From Alkalihalobacillus sp. AL-G (GTDB taxonomy: Bacteria > Bacillota > Bacilli > Bacillales > Fictibacillaceae): DNA of 64,000 nucleotides. Positions 15,781 to 24,600 of the stretch are shown in pieces. The notes below the pieces were generated by a model. It saw only the letters and a program-made list of their open reading frames with translations. It was not told the origin of the DNA and did no database searches. The stretch spans positions 1,550,001 to 1,614,000 of the forward strand of contig NZ_CP094656.1 in NCBI RefSeq assembly GCF_030643805.1. Reading direction: 5' to 3'. Made by a program: the position numbers and the translations under genes. Positions within the stretch are counted from its first letter, which is position 1. Each line of letters starts with the position of its first letter.

Positions 15781-16234
15781 TTTTCTCTTCCTTTCTATGA
15801 TTCCTGTCTTCTCTATCAGTAGTGTATTCGATACTATCGACAATGATATAGCCTAATATGAGTCCTGATAGAAAGTGTAGGTTTTCATTTCCGTATAAGA
15901 GTGTTGCGAATGGAGTCAACTTTCCCCAAGTGAGTATTGTGAAATAATAAGCAGGAAAAAGCAAGACCAGTAGAGAAGGGATTCCAAAAACAAGTAGTTT
16001 GCCCCAGTTGATCCCCACCTTTTTGTTTTTTTGATAGGATTGTTTGGCCTTTGGGATTGCGAAAAGGGCACCTAACAATACAGGGAAGAATAATGAATAA
16101 TAAAAGTAAGGAGTGATGAGAAAGTTCTCCTCTGCTTTTATTTGTAAATGTTCTTCAAATTTGAATCCAATAAGTATTAGTGCTCCGTAGATGACTAAGT
16201 AAGACAGGTATTGTATGGCATTACGGTTTTTCAT
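15770..16234 (-). CDS. Small integral membrane protein, function unknown
   Basis: 154 aa, not recognised as a named family. Four hydrophobic segments are visible (about residues 6-24, 42-60, 80-98 and 113-132). The C-terminus is highly charged and His/Glu-rich (YTTDREDRNHRKEEKNGS). The ATG at 16234 has GGAGG 8 bp upstream; an earlier Met five codons up would overlap that site. It overlaps the methyltransferase start, so the two are one transcript. It may have a membrane or stress role, but nothing in the sequence points to a mechanism. Confidence 0.7.
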   Translation of the reverse strand: MKNRNAIQYLSYLVIYGALILIGFKFEEHLQIKAEENFLITPYFYYSLFFPVLLGALFAIPKAKQSYQKNKKVGINWGKLLVFGIPSLLVLLFPAYYFTILTWGKLTPFATLLYGNENLHFLSGLILGYIIVDSIEYTTDREDRNHRKEEKNGS

Positions 16235-16350
16235 ATGAGGAACCTCCATTTTGAATATACTGGACGTTGTTCAATTCTAATCAACCTTGTATGCTACCTC
16301 TTATTATAAAGCTACGATTCTGTTAAAGAAAGTAAAGGAGATGCTGAACC

Positions 16351-17157
16351 ATGAACGAATGGGGAGAAACAATGAAAAGCTTGTTACAAAAACAACAATG
16401 GAAAGCGGCGATTGCTTGCATTGAAAGGGATAAAACGACACATGCAGGGACTGCTCCTGCACACATTAAACGGAAAGCGGTTAAGCTTATATTATCAACC
16501 TATAAAAATAACCCCGAAAAGGTGTTGGAAGCTGCAGAATACTTTTCTGGGCACAATAGTCCGACTGCTAAGGAAATCAGTGCGCACTTGCTTCCAGAAG
16601 TTTACTCAGTTAACCCCGATTCAGTCGCCCATTTGTTACATGAAATTGCTGATGATGACAACTGGGAAGTTCGAGAATGGGCGGCTGGCGGCTGTGGAGA
16701 ATTATTGACCGAACAGTTTGATGAATTTTATCCAGTGCTGTATGGGTGGAAGGATGATCAATCAGAAAATGTCAGGCGAGCGGTTGCCCTTGCAGTCATG
16801 TATGCAAGTAAGCGACTAGGGACTGAATATGCATCGAAGCTTTTACAAGTTTTCGAACATCTCATGGCTGATTCTTCTACATATGTAAAAAGGAACCTGG
16901 GTCCGTTTGCGATTGGAGATGCGTTATTGAAACGATATCCGGAACAGGTCATTCCGTGGCTAAAAAAAATAGCGGAAACCGATGACGAAAATGTCAGGTG
17001 GAATGTTGCGATGGTATTCACATCTGCCGCTTCACGAACCTATTTTAATGATGGTGATGCAGTCTTGTCCTTGCTTGAGAACGATGAAAGGGCGTCAATC
17101 CAACGGGCTATTAAAAAGGCACGGCGAAATTTGGAAAAAGCAAGGGTTCAAATATAA
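16351..17157 (+). CDS. HEAT-repeat protein, AlkD/DNA alkylation repair-like
   Basis: 268 aa, almost entirely helical. It consists of paired helices at about 30-40 residue spacing, with the repeat signature Trp-x-Val-Arg-x-Trp/Ala (NWEVREWAAGG, ENVRRAVALA, TYVKRNLGPFAIGD, ENVRWNVAM). These are the marks of the ALK/HEAT superfamily that contains AlkC/AlkD glycosylases. Proof of glycosylase activity would need the catalytic Asp/Trp residues of AlkD, which cannot be placed with certainty here. The ATG at 16351 follows AAAGGAG. It stands alone, upstream of a MITE-like repeat. Confidence 0.75.
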   Translation: MNEWGETMKSLLQKQQWKAAIACIERDKTTHAGTAPAHIKRKAVKLILSTYKNNPEKVLEAAEYFSGHNSPTAKEISAHLLPEVYSVNPDSVAHLLHEIADDDNWEVREWAAGGCGELLTEQFDEFYPVLYGWKDDQSENVRRAVALAVMYASKRLGTEYASKLLQVFEHLMADSSTYVKRNLGPFAIGDALLKRYPEQVIPWLKKIAETDDENVRWNVAMVFTSAASRTYFNDGDAVLSLLENDERASIQRAIKKARRNLEKARVQI

Positions 17158-17283
17158 TGATTGAGGAGATAGCGGGATTTGAAGAAACAGTCCGGTCTAT
17201 CGTTTTGGAATTAACGATTTGAAAATCTTCAAAAAAGTATTGCAACTTTCCCCTGAATCTGTAAAATAGTCATAATTGAGGTT

Positions 17284-17574
17284 GTTCAAAAAGTCCGGTA
17301 AAAATAGCGTCGAATTTCTTCGTTCCTTGAAAAAGAAGTTCACTTTTCCTTCGTGCGAGGTACCGCTTCCGTAGATTACTCTTGTACTCGGTCTCTCCGG
17401 TCCTCGAGACTGTCGTGCCTAGGGCTGACAGAATGTGAGTCAGTTCAACGTTGTAACAAGACTACGTACTTGTATACATCTGTGTGGTTTTGCGCCGAGT
17501 AACCGCAGGCGCAGGACGTAACGTACTTAGTTGAAATTCAGAAATTTCGGCTGTTTTGATCCTCCTTTTTGAAC
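17284..17574 (+). repeat. MITE-like dispersed repeat, copy B (291 bp, longest)
   Basis: Bounded by GTTCAAAAAGTCCGG and ATCCTCCTTTTTGAAC (10-bp terminal inverted repeat). Internal landmarks are shared with copies C and D: GTGAGTCAGTTCAACGTT, a CTCGAGACTGTCGTGCC.AGGGCT block (with C), and CGCCGAGTAACCGCAGG (with D). No ORF of note. It fills most of the gap between the HEAT-repeat gene and the acetyltransferase. Confidence 0.85.
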
Positions 17575-17607
17575 TTATAACAATACTGTTTGGAGGGGGA
17601 GGACATA

Positions 17608-18399
17608 TTGATCAGACGGTTAACAGAAAGAGATAATGACCAAGTTATGGATTTTCTAGGTGAAGAACGTGCGCTAAACCTTTTTATCGTTGGTGACATT
17701 GAAAATTTCGGCTATGAAACCGATTTTCAGACACTTTGGGGAGAATGGAATGAAGAGGCTGAATTGATTGCGGTTCTTCTTCGGTACAGAGGAAATTTCA
17801 TTCCTTATGCCCGTGGGAATTTCAATGTTGAGAAATTTGCTGAAATCATCAACGGGCAAGAACATTTCGAAATGCTTTCAGGAAAACAGGATATCGTTGA
17901 AAAGTTTGACGGGCTTCTACCAGTCGGGGAACAGCGGCTTATGCATTTTGCTGAAATTGTCTCTGCTGAACAGCTGGATAAAATCGGAGACCGTGGTAGG
18001 ATCCATGTGGCTACCGAGCAGAATATCGATTTAGTATTTCCGTTAATGGAAAATGTATTTGATTTCAGTAATAATTCAAAAGAGGGCCTCTTACAAACCT
18101 TAAAAACAAAGAGTGGCCGGACCTTTTTTATTAAGGAAGAAGAGCTAGCAATTGCATGCGCTTCAACAACTGCTGAAAATTCAATGTCCGCTATGGTCGT
18201 AGGAGTTTGTACAGATGAACACCATCGGAACAAAGGGCTCGCTTCGGTTTGTCTGAGTGCCTTATGTGAAGAGGTCTTAACGGAAGGGAAGTCTCTTTGT
18301 CTTTTTTATGATAATCCAGCCGCAGGATCCATATATAAACGACTCGGTTTTAAGGACATCGGTAAGTGGTCGATGTGGCACAAGGCGGTTGAACGATAA
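17608..18399 (+). CDS. GNAT family N-acetyltransferase
   Basis: 263 aa. The C-terminal 130 residues form a GNAT fold: the acetyl-CoA-binding loop is in VVGVCTDEHHRNKGLASVCL, and the terminal strand motif is NPAAGSIYKRLGFKDIG. The N-terminal half is a divergent GNAT-like extension, as in the double-domain Eis-like or YxbD-type proteins. The substrate is unknown. The start is TTG at 17608 with GGAGGGGGAGG about 6 bp upstream; a TTG at 17590 would precede this site. The gene lies between MITE-like copies B and C, which are in the same orientation. Confidence 0.82.
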   Translation: MIRRLTERDNDQVMDFLGEERALNLFIVGDIENFGYETDFQTLWGEWNEEAELIAVLLRYRGNFIPYARGNFNVEKFAEIINGQEHFEMLSGKQDIVEKFDGLLPVGEQRLMHFAEIVSAEQLDKIGDRGRIHVATEQNIDLVFPLMENVFDFSNNSKEGLLQTLKTKSGRTFFIKEEELAIACASTTAENSMSAMVVGVCTDEHHRNKGLASVCLSALCEEVLTEGKSLCLFYDNPAAGSIYKRLGFKDIGKWSMWHKAVER

Positions 18400-18424
18400 A
18401 TTCCTTTACTTAGACCAGTAACTA

Positions 18425-18453
18425 TGGACAGCTCGGGAATATTAACGTATAAT
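18425..18453 (+). promoter_or_regulatory. Sigma-A promoter for the 41-aa ORF
   Basis: TGGACA (18425-18430) and TATAAT (18448-18453) with an ideal 17-bp spacer. The start site would lie about 30 bp before the ORF. Confidence 0.75.
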
Positions 18454-18490
18454 TTAGAGCAAATTACGACATGAAAAGGAGGTGCAAGGA

Positions 18491-18616
18491 ATGCTTACAG
18501 GTTTGTTACGTATGATGGCATGGATTACTGTTGAGGTCGTTTCTATAACACATGAAATAACTTTCGACGGGAGAAGTATGCCCTTTTTTCCATACGTAAA
18601 ACAAATCGGATCGTAA
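18491..18616 (+). CDS. 41-aa small protein, function unknown
   Basis: Short ORF with all the expression signals of a real gene: a TGGACA-17-TATAAT promoter, AAAAGGAGGTG 8 bp before the ATG, and a strong terminator 40 bp after the stop. The peptide starts MLTGLLRMMAWITVEVVSIT and continues with a polar half ending FFPYVKQIGS. The first 20 residues are hydrophobic enough to sit on or in a membrane, but there are few charges for a signal peptide. I do not recognise it. It could be a small membrane regulator or toxin-like peptide, or the RNA itself may be the product. Confidence 0.6.
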   Translation: MLTGLLRMMAWITVEVVSITHEITFDGRSMPFFPYVKQIGS

Positions 18617-18656
18617 GCAAACCTTAGCCTTCTAACTCCTGATATAGATATGGATA

Positions 18657-18690
18657 GCCATGGGCAGGTTCAGCTTGCTCATGGTTTTTT
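18657..18690 (+). terminator. Intrinsic terminator after the 41-aa ORF
   Basis: CCATGGGCA...TGCTCATGG hairpin with one G-T pair, followed by TTTTTT. Confidence 0.85.
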
Positions 18691-18710
18691 AATGCTTATT
18701 TTAAGAGGAT

Positions 18711-18933
18711 GTTCAAAGAGTATCCAAGAGCTCATGCACCTGTGTCTACAAGATTCTGCTCCGGTGGAAGCTTCCTCGGTGCAAGGCAGCAATGATGTTT
18801 TCGAGTTAGTAGCCTTCCTCAAAACTGCCGGGCCTTGGGCTCACACGATGTGAATCAGTTCGACGTTTTCACAGGACGTGAAGTAGTTAGTCGCACTTCT
18901 CATAAGAAATTCTGATTCGCCTACTTTTTGAAC
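18711..18933 (+). repeat. MITE-like dispersed repeat, copy C (223 bp)
   Basis: Starts GTTCAAAGAG and ends CTACTTTTTGAAC. The internal CTCAAAACTGCCGGGCCTTGGGCT and ATGTGAATCAGTTCGACGTT blocks align with copies B and D; about 45 bp (TTGGGCT to CACAGGAC) is nearly identical to D. It lies directly upstream of the ABC-F gene, in the same orientation as B. Confidence 0.82.
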
Positions 18934-18991
18934 TTACATCTAAATTAACTTATCGAACTTCAAATGAAGGAATCTAAAGGAGACAACAATC

Positions 18992-20620
18992 ATGATCGTA
19001 TGCTCAATAAATCAAATCAGTAAAATGTATGCAGGGACCTGGATTTTTCAAGATATCACCTTACAATTGCACGAGAAAGAACGTGTAGCATTAATCGGCA
19101 CGAATGGATGCGGTAAATCGACCTTGATGAAATGCATCGCTGGGATTGAACATGTTGATGCCGGTACACTTTCCTATAAGAAAGACATTACAATCGGAAT
19201 GCTTGATCAAATTCCGAATGTGACTGAACCGGTAACTGTTGAAGAATTGTTAAAACAGTCATTTGAAGAAGTTTATAAGGTTGAGATGCAGCTGAATCAA
19301 GTTACTGAAAAAATGGGTGATCCCAAAGAACAGCACCAGCTTGAAAAGCTTTATAAACACTATGCTTCTCTTCAGGAAAAGTTTGAGGAAATGAACGGAT
19401 ATGCAATCGAATCAAAAATCAATGGCGTACTCCAAGGACTCGATCTTGAACAATTACGAACCCACACATTCCAATCATTAAGTGGAGGTGAACAAACAAA
19501 AGTAGGTCTCGCAGCTATTTTACTTGAAGAACCGGATCTTTTGTTACTTGATGAGCCTACAAACCATCTCGATATGGAGGCCCTCGATTGGCTGGAGGAT
19601 TATCTGAACAACTATAACGGGACAGTTCTTGTCATTTCACATGATCGCTATTTCCTTGATCGCATTACAACAAGTACTGTGGAAATTGATTCTGGTGCAA
19701 TCGAGCAGTGCAAGGGGAATTATTCGAATTTTGTCCAAGAGAAAGAAAAACGGTTGATGATTGAATTCCAGGCTTATCAGGATCAACAGAAGAAAATAAA
19801 AAAAATGAAAGAAGCGATTAAACGGATGCGCGATTGGGCGAACCGCGCTGATAACCCGAAAATGCATAAACGAGCCAGGAATATGGAGCGTGCACTAGAA
19901 CGAATAAACAAAATAGACCGACCTCAGCTAGAGCGTAAGACAGCAGCACTCGAGTTTCAAAAAGCAAAGCGAAGCGGTAAAGATGTTATTGTTGTTGAGG
20001 CTGCTTCGAAAATGATCGAAGACCGTATTCTATTTTCTGACATTAACCTTTTGCTTCAATTCCAAGAGAAGGCAGCTATCATCGGGAAAAATGGTGTTGG
20101 GAAATCTACGCTGCTTCGAATGATTCTTGGTGAAGTCCCGGTTGAGGAGGGTACAGTCAAATTAGGTGCCTCAGTAAAAGTCGGTTATTTATCGCAAAAA
20201 GGACTTGTTGGGTATGATGACTGGACAGTAGTCGATGCCTATCGAGATGTTGCGGAAATTGAAGAGGGAAAAGCAAGACACAGACTGAGCAAATTCCTCT
20301 TTTATGGAAAAGAGGTCTTTCAAAAAGTCAAGGACTTAAGTGGTGGAGAACGGACCAGACTTAGATTAGCACAGATCATGGCGGAAAATGTCAATTTTTT
20401 AATTCTTGATGAACCGACAAACCATCTCGATATCGACTCAAGAGAAGTACTGGAGGAAGCATTAGAGGAATTCAAGGGTACGATGCTGGTCGTTTCTCAT
20501 GATCGCTATTTTTTAAACAAGCTGATTGACCGGATCTTCTGGATCGAAAACGAAGGTCTCTATAGTTATATCGGCAATTATGAAGCGGTGAAGCAAGAGC
20601 GTTTGCAACAAAAAGCTTAA
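18992..20620 (+). CDS. ABC-F family ATPase (ribosome-associated)
   Basis: Soluble protein with two ABC ATPase domains and no membrane part, 542 aa. Domain 1 has Walker A GTNGCGKST, signature LSGGEQ and Walker B LLLLDEPTNHLD. Domain 2 has GKNGVGKST, LSGGER and FLILDEPTNHLD. A linker of about 80 aa between them (the P-site tRNA-interaction motif region) is charged and helical (QDQQKKIKKMKEAIKRMRDW). Such proteins free stalled ribosomes or protect them from antibiotics. Which subgroup this is (YkpA, YfmM, ExpZ or another) cannot be decided by eye. The ATG at 18992 follows AAAGGAGAC. It is monocistronic. Confidence 0.9.
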   Translation: MIVCSINQISKMYAGTWIFQDITLQLHEKERVALIGTNGCGKSTLMKCIAGIEHVDAGTLSYKKDITIGMLDQIPNVTEPVTVEELLKQSFEEVYKVEMQLNQVTEKMGDPKEQHQLEKLYKHYASLQEKFEEMNGYAIESKINGVLQGLDLEQLRTHTFQSLSGGEQTKVGLAAILLEEPDLLLLDEPTNHLDMEALDWLEDYLNNYNGTVLVISHDRYFLDRITTSTVEIDSGAIEQCKGNYSNFVQEKEKRLMIEFQAYQDQQKKIKKMKEAIKRMRDWANRADNPKMHKRARNMERALERINKIDRPQLERKTAALEFQKAKRSGKDVIVVEAASKMIEDRILFSDINLLLQFQEKAAIIGKNGVGKSTLLRMILGEVPVEEGTVKLGASVKVGYLSQKGLVGYDDWTVVDAYRDVAEIEEGKARHRLSKFLFYGKEVFQKVKDLSGGERTRLRLAQIMAENVNFLILDEPTNHLDIDSREVLEEALEEFKGTMLVVSHDRYFLNKLIDRIFWIENEGLYSYIGNYEAVKQERLQQKA

Positions 20621-20647
20621 TATTATTAGAGTAATCAAGTAATACTA

Positions 20648-20710
20648 GGGATCAGTATGGATACCTGAGCTTCCGTAAAATCAGGGTATTTGTACTGATC
20701 CTTTTATTTT
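20648..20710 (+). terminator. Long hairpin terminator after the ABC-F gene
   Basis: GGATCAGTATGGATACCTGA pairs with TCAGGGTATTTGTACTGATCC with a few mismatches. TTTTATTTT follows. Confidence 0.8.
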
Positions 20711-20849
20711 ACGGGTATGACGTCCCTTTTCCTCGATGATTATTATGGGGAGATCAAACTCAAAACTATAAAATCCAAAAAGAGTAATCAAGCGTTTAAA
20801 CGAAAGATGACCGCATTAATAATTGGTAATTATTACATCGAAATAAATC

Positions 20850-20879
20850 TTGCATACAGAACAAATGTTCGCATATAAT
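20850..20879 (+). promoter_or_regulatory. Promoter with LexA (DinR) box between -35 and -10
   Basis: TTGCAT (20850-20855) and TATAAT (20874-20879) are 18 bp apart. AGAACAAATGTTCG (20858-20871) lies in the spacer and has the GAAC-N4-GTTC core of the Bacillus LexA box. It fits 12 of 14 positions of the published consensus as I recall it. A repressor bound here would block RNA polymerase. The controlled transcript begins with two small ORFs and may run on through addB-addA-sbcD-sbcC. Confidence 0.75.
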
Positions 20880-20913
20880 AAAAGAAACAAATCATAAGAG
20901 AGGGTGATCGAAT

Positions 20914-21138
20914 TTGAAAAGGTTGTTAGAACTGTGTTTTGAACAGAAGAAAATGATTGAAATCGTCTACCTATCTACGGACGGAGCAATTACACAACGT
21001 GAAGTATGGATTTTATCGATTTCAGATGAAATTCTTACCGGTTATTGTTATCTGCGTACACAGACACGTGCTTTTCGAATCGATCAGATCCTTTCCGCAC
21101 GAATTGTAAAAGCAAGACGTCAAACTGATGTAGTCTAA
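20914..21138 (+). CDS. WYL-like small protein
   Basis: 74 aa, first gene behind the LexA-box promoter. The sequence fits a stand-alone WYL-type fold: a strand pair near MIEIVYLSTDGAITQREVW, then ILTGYCYLRTQTRAFRIDQI, which has the family's pattern of yC..R...R.FR.D.I. WYL domains bind nucleic acid or nucleotide ligands in regulators of DNA damage and phage defence. Here there is no helix-turn-helix or other domain. It begins with TTG at 20914 behind AGAGAGGGTGATC. It is 14 bp from the next gene. Assignment is by eye and needs a profile search. Confidence 0.7.
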   Translation: MKRLLELCFEQKKMIEIVYLSTDGAITQREVWILSISDEILTGYCYLRTQTRAFRIDQILSARIVKARRQTDVV

Positions 21139-21152
21139 GGAGGAGAATCGGT

Positions 21153-21530
21153 ATGTATGCAACAAAAGAAGAAAGTACTTTAATCGACCGGTATATCCTT
21201 TATCCGATGATCTTAACAATACTAGACCGTGATTTGAAAACGATTCAAAAGGCTCCTTTCAAGTTTACTCAACCTTATGAACAATGGATCGAGTATAAAA
21301 TGAGGGAGGTAAGCCTCACCCTTCACGAAATTCGGAAGGAAATGAAATCAAGAAACATTAAGGTTGCTTTATATCGTAGAGTTCAAGACACTTCGGAATA
21401 CAATGTACTTGTTCGAGGATACGATGAAGTTATCAAGTATTCCAACCTACACCTTCGTAATCAAGCAGAGCTTTACCTTCAGCACTTATTTTTAGATAGA
21501 TTGCCTTCAAATATGAGTAAGCCAAGCTAA
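21153..21530 (+). CDS. Conserved hypothetical protein, YhjD-like
   Basis: 125 aa, mostly helical and hydrophilic. No known catalytic motif. The pattern RYILYPMILTILDRDLKTIQ with a later KFTQPYEQWIE resembles the Bacillus YhjD family, as I recall it. It sits between the WYL-like protein and addB, in the LexA-box transcript. The ATG at 21153 follows AAGGAGGAG. A gap of 106 bp to addB leaves room for a separate promoter, so cotranscription with addB is likely but not certain. Role unknown; its position suggests DNA repair or SOS. Confidence 0.7.
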   Translation: MYATKEESTLIDRYILYPMILTILDRDLKTIQKAPFKFTQPYEQWIEYKMREVSLTLHEIRKEMKSRNIKVALYRRVQDTSEYNVLVRGYDEVIKYSNLHLRNQAELYLQHLFLDRLPSNMSKPS

Positions 21531-21636
21531 GACTCAGAGGGATTACTGCCATTTTCTTCAACCTATAAATTCACTCCGAAAAATGAGATAATAATAGATA
21601 GATATTAGTATGTGTTCAATAAGGGGGAACGGAATC

Positions 21637-24600
21637 ATGTCCATCCGATTTAAAATAGGAAGAGCAGGAAGCGGTAAGACCACTTCTTGTTTAGAAGAAC
21701 TTAGAGAGCGGCTGAAAAAGGAACCTCATGGAAAGCCGCTTATTTTTCTCGTGCCAGACCAAATGACCTTCCAGATGGAATATGAGCTGATTAAAACGCC
21801 TGGGCTCGGCGGGATGATTCGTTCACAAGTATTCAGTTTTTCAAGACTTGCACTTAAGGTTTTGCAAGAGGTCGGTGGACTGACGAGATATCATTTGAAT
21901 TCGACAGGGATGAACATGCTCCTTAGAAAAGTGGTTGAAAAAAACAAGGATGATCTTCGGCTTTTTCAAAAATCGACAGATCAACCAGGTTTTTATGAAC
22001 AATTAGAAGAGATGATCACAGAATTTAAACGGTACTGTTTATCTTCGGATGATCTTGAATCGTTTGCGATGAACTTTTTTAATGGAAAAGAGGATCGGAA
22101 GCTGTTAGCGGACAAGCTCCACGATGTACATATTATTTATCAACGCTTAGAAGAATTGGTAGCCGATAAATATATAGATTCAGAGGATTATCTACGGTTG
22201 TTTGAAGAAAGGATACCTGATTCAACGTACTTGAATGACTGTGAGATCTGGGTAGATGGATTTCATAGTTATACACCACAGGAGCTTGGGGTGCTTGCCG
22301 CCTTAATGCGAAAAGCAAAGCAGATGACGATTACAGTGACACTGGATCACCCTCGAGAGAACACTCCATCTGACCTTGATTTGTTCAGGATGACCACAGC
22401 AACGCAGCAAAAGCTTCAAGAGATGGCTCAAGAAGCTGGTGTTCAAGTAGATTCCTGTGATGTATTGAATCAATTTCCGAAGTTTGGTGATACACCATCG
22501 ATTCGACATGTGGAGAACTATTATCATGAACGTCCGGTGGTTCCTTTTTATGGTGAAAGCTCAGTTACATTAAGTGGGGCTGTCAATCGAAGAGCAGAGA
22601 TTGAGGGTGTTGCTCGAGACATACAGGATCTTGTACAGAACAAAGGCTACCGGTACAAGGAAATTGCAATATTAGTACGTGATGCCTCAAGCTATTCAGA
22701 TTTATTGGACACGATTTTTGTAGATTATGAGATTCCGTATTTCTTAGATCAAAAACGTTCGATGCTTCATCACCCATTAATCGAGTGTATTCGGTCCAGC
22801 ATAGACGTCATATTACAGAATTGGCGCTATGATGCTGTATTCAGGTGTGTAAAAACTGACTTATTGTTTCCGTTTGATGAAAACCGATCGACAAGACAGT
22901 TCCGAGAACAGGTCGACCAGCTTGAAAACTTTGTATTGGCGCACGGAATTCATGGGAAAAAGCATTGGACAAGCAAGAAGGACTGGGTGTATCGAAAGTA
23001 TCGATCCCTAGACCAGTCGTTTGGCAGCCAGACAGATGAAGAGCGTAATAAGCAATTGATGATTAATGATGCAAGACAAATGATCGCCGATCCGCTAGCA
23101 AGGCTTGAACGCGATCTTAAAAGTGCCAAAAATGGAAAGCAGCTTTGTGAAGCACTCTTTTTATATCTTGAAGACCTGAGAGCACCTGCAAAGCTTGAAG
23201 AATGGCGTTATCAGGCTGAAAAAGAGGGGGCACTGAGCCTCGCTAGGGAACATGATCAGGTTTGGGGAGCTGTCATCGATTTACTTGAACAGATGGTCGA
23301 AATCGCTGGGAACGAGCCGATAGGTTTAGAGCTTTTCAGTAAAATGCTTGACACTGGATTAGAATCTATGAGATTTGCACTCGTACCACCTTCCATCGAT
23401 CAAGTATTAATCGGAAGTCTTGATCGCTCGAGATTATACAATGTCAAATGTAGCTTTGTGATCGGTGTAAATGATGGCATATTGCCTGCAAAGCCGAAAG
23501 AAGAGGGAATCTTTTCGGAAGACGATCGCGAAAAATTGTTGGAGCAAGGGGTTGAACTTGCACCAACTGCAAGACAATCCTTACTGGACGAACCGTTTTT
23601 GATTTATAACGCTATGAGCAGTGCTTCTGATTATTTATTTGTATCCTATCCTCTTGCAGATGAAGAAGGAAAGTCGCTCGTTCCGTCCATTTTGATGAAC
23701 CAGTTGAAGGAATTATTTCCGGAGCAAAAAGAACGGTTACTCATGCAAGAGCCTGGCGACGGTGAGGAGTCAGACGATCGTTTTATCGTTAGACCGGCAC
23801 GTACGTTATCGTATTTAACCGTTCAGCTTCGTCAGTGGCAAAAAGGGTATCCGGTTTCATCAATTTGGTGGGATGTTTACAACTGGTTTGTGGAGAATGA
23901 ACGTTGGTCAGACACAGCTAAACGTACTGTACACAGCCTTTTCTATGTGAATAAAGCTGAGCAGCTTACCAAAAAGACAAGTCAAGAATTATACGGTGAC
24001 CATTTAAAAGCAAGTGTATCACGGATGGAAAAGCATCAATCCTGTCCATTTTCACATTTTGCAAGCTACGGGTTGAAGCTGGAAGAACGGCCATTATTCC
24101 GCCTTGAAGCACCGGATATCGGTCAACTTTTCCATGCCGCTCTAAAAGAGGTCGCAGACTATCTTAAGCAGCGTAATATCGACTGGCAGGAGCTATCCGC
24201 TAAAGATTGCTATCGAATCGCAGGTGAAATGGTTGAAAGACTTGCACCAATGCTTCAGAGTCAAATCCTGCTAAGCTCAAACCGTTATAACTATATCAAG
24301 AGAAAATTAAAAAATGTCGTCGGTCGAGCAGCCTATGTTTTAAGTGAACAAGCGAAGGCAAGCGGGTTCTCACCGGTAGGACTTGAGCTTGGGTTTGGGA
24401 TGGGAGACCAACTACCACCATTAAAATATACACTTCCGAATGGATCGACAATGGAAGTGATCGGCAGAATTGATCGGGTCGATGCGGCAGAAAGCAGCGA
24501 CGGACTAGTCCTTCGTGTCATCGACTATAAATCGAGCCAAAGAGGCTTGAATCTTGCTGAGGTTTATTATGGCATCGCCTTACAAATGCTGACGTATCTC

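Noticed and set aside
17157-17222. 21-codon ORF overlapping the stop of the HEAT-repeat gene (TAATG)
   Set aside because: Too short, with no ribosome site of its own other than the coupling, and it ends before repeat B. It may be a decayed remnant.
18650-18853. 67-aa ORF on the plus strand
   Set aside because: It runs through a terminator hairpin into MITE-like copy C and has no ribosome binding site.
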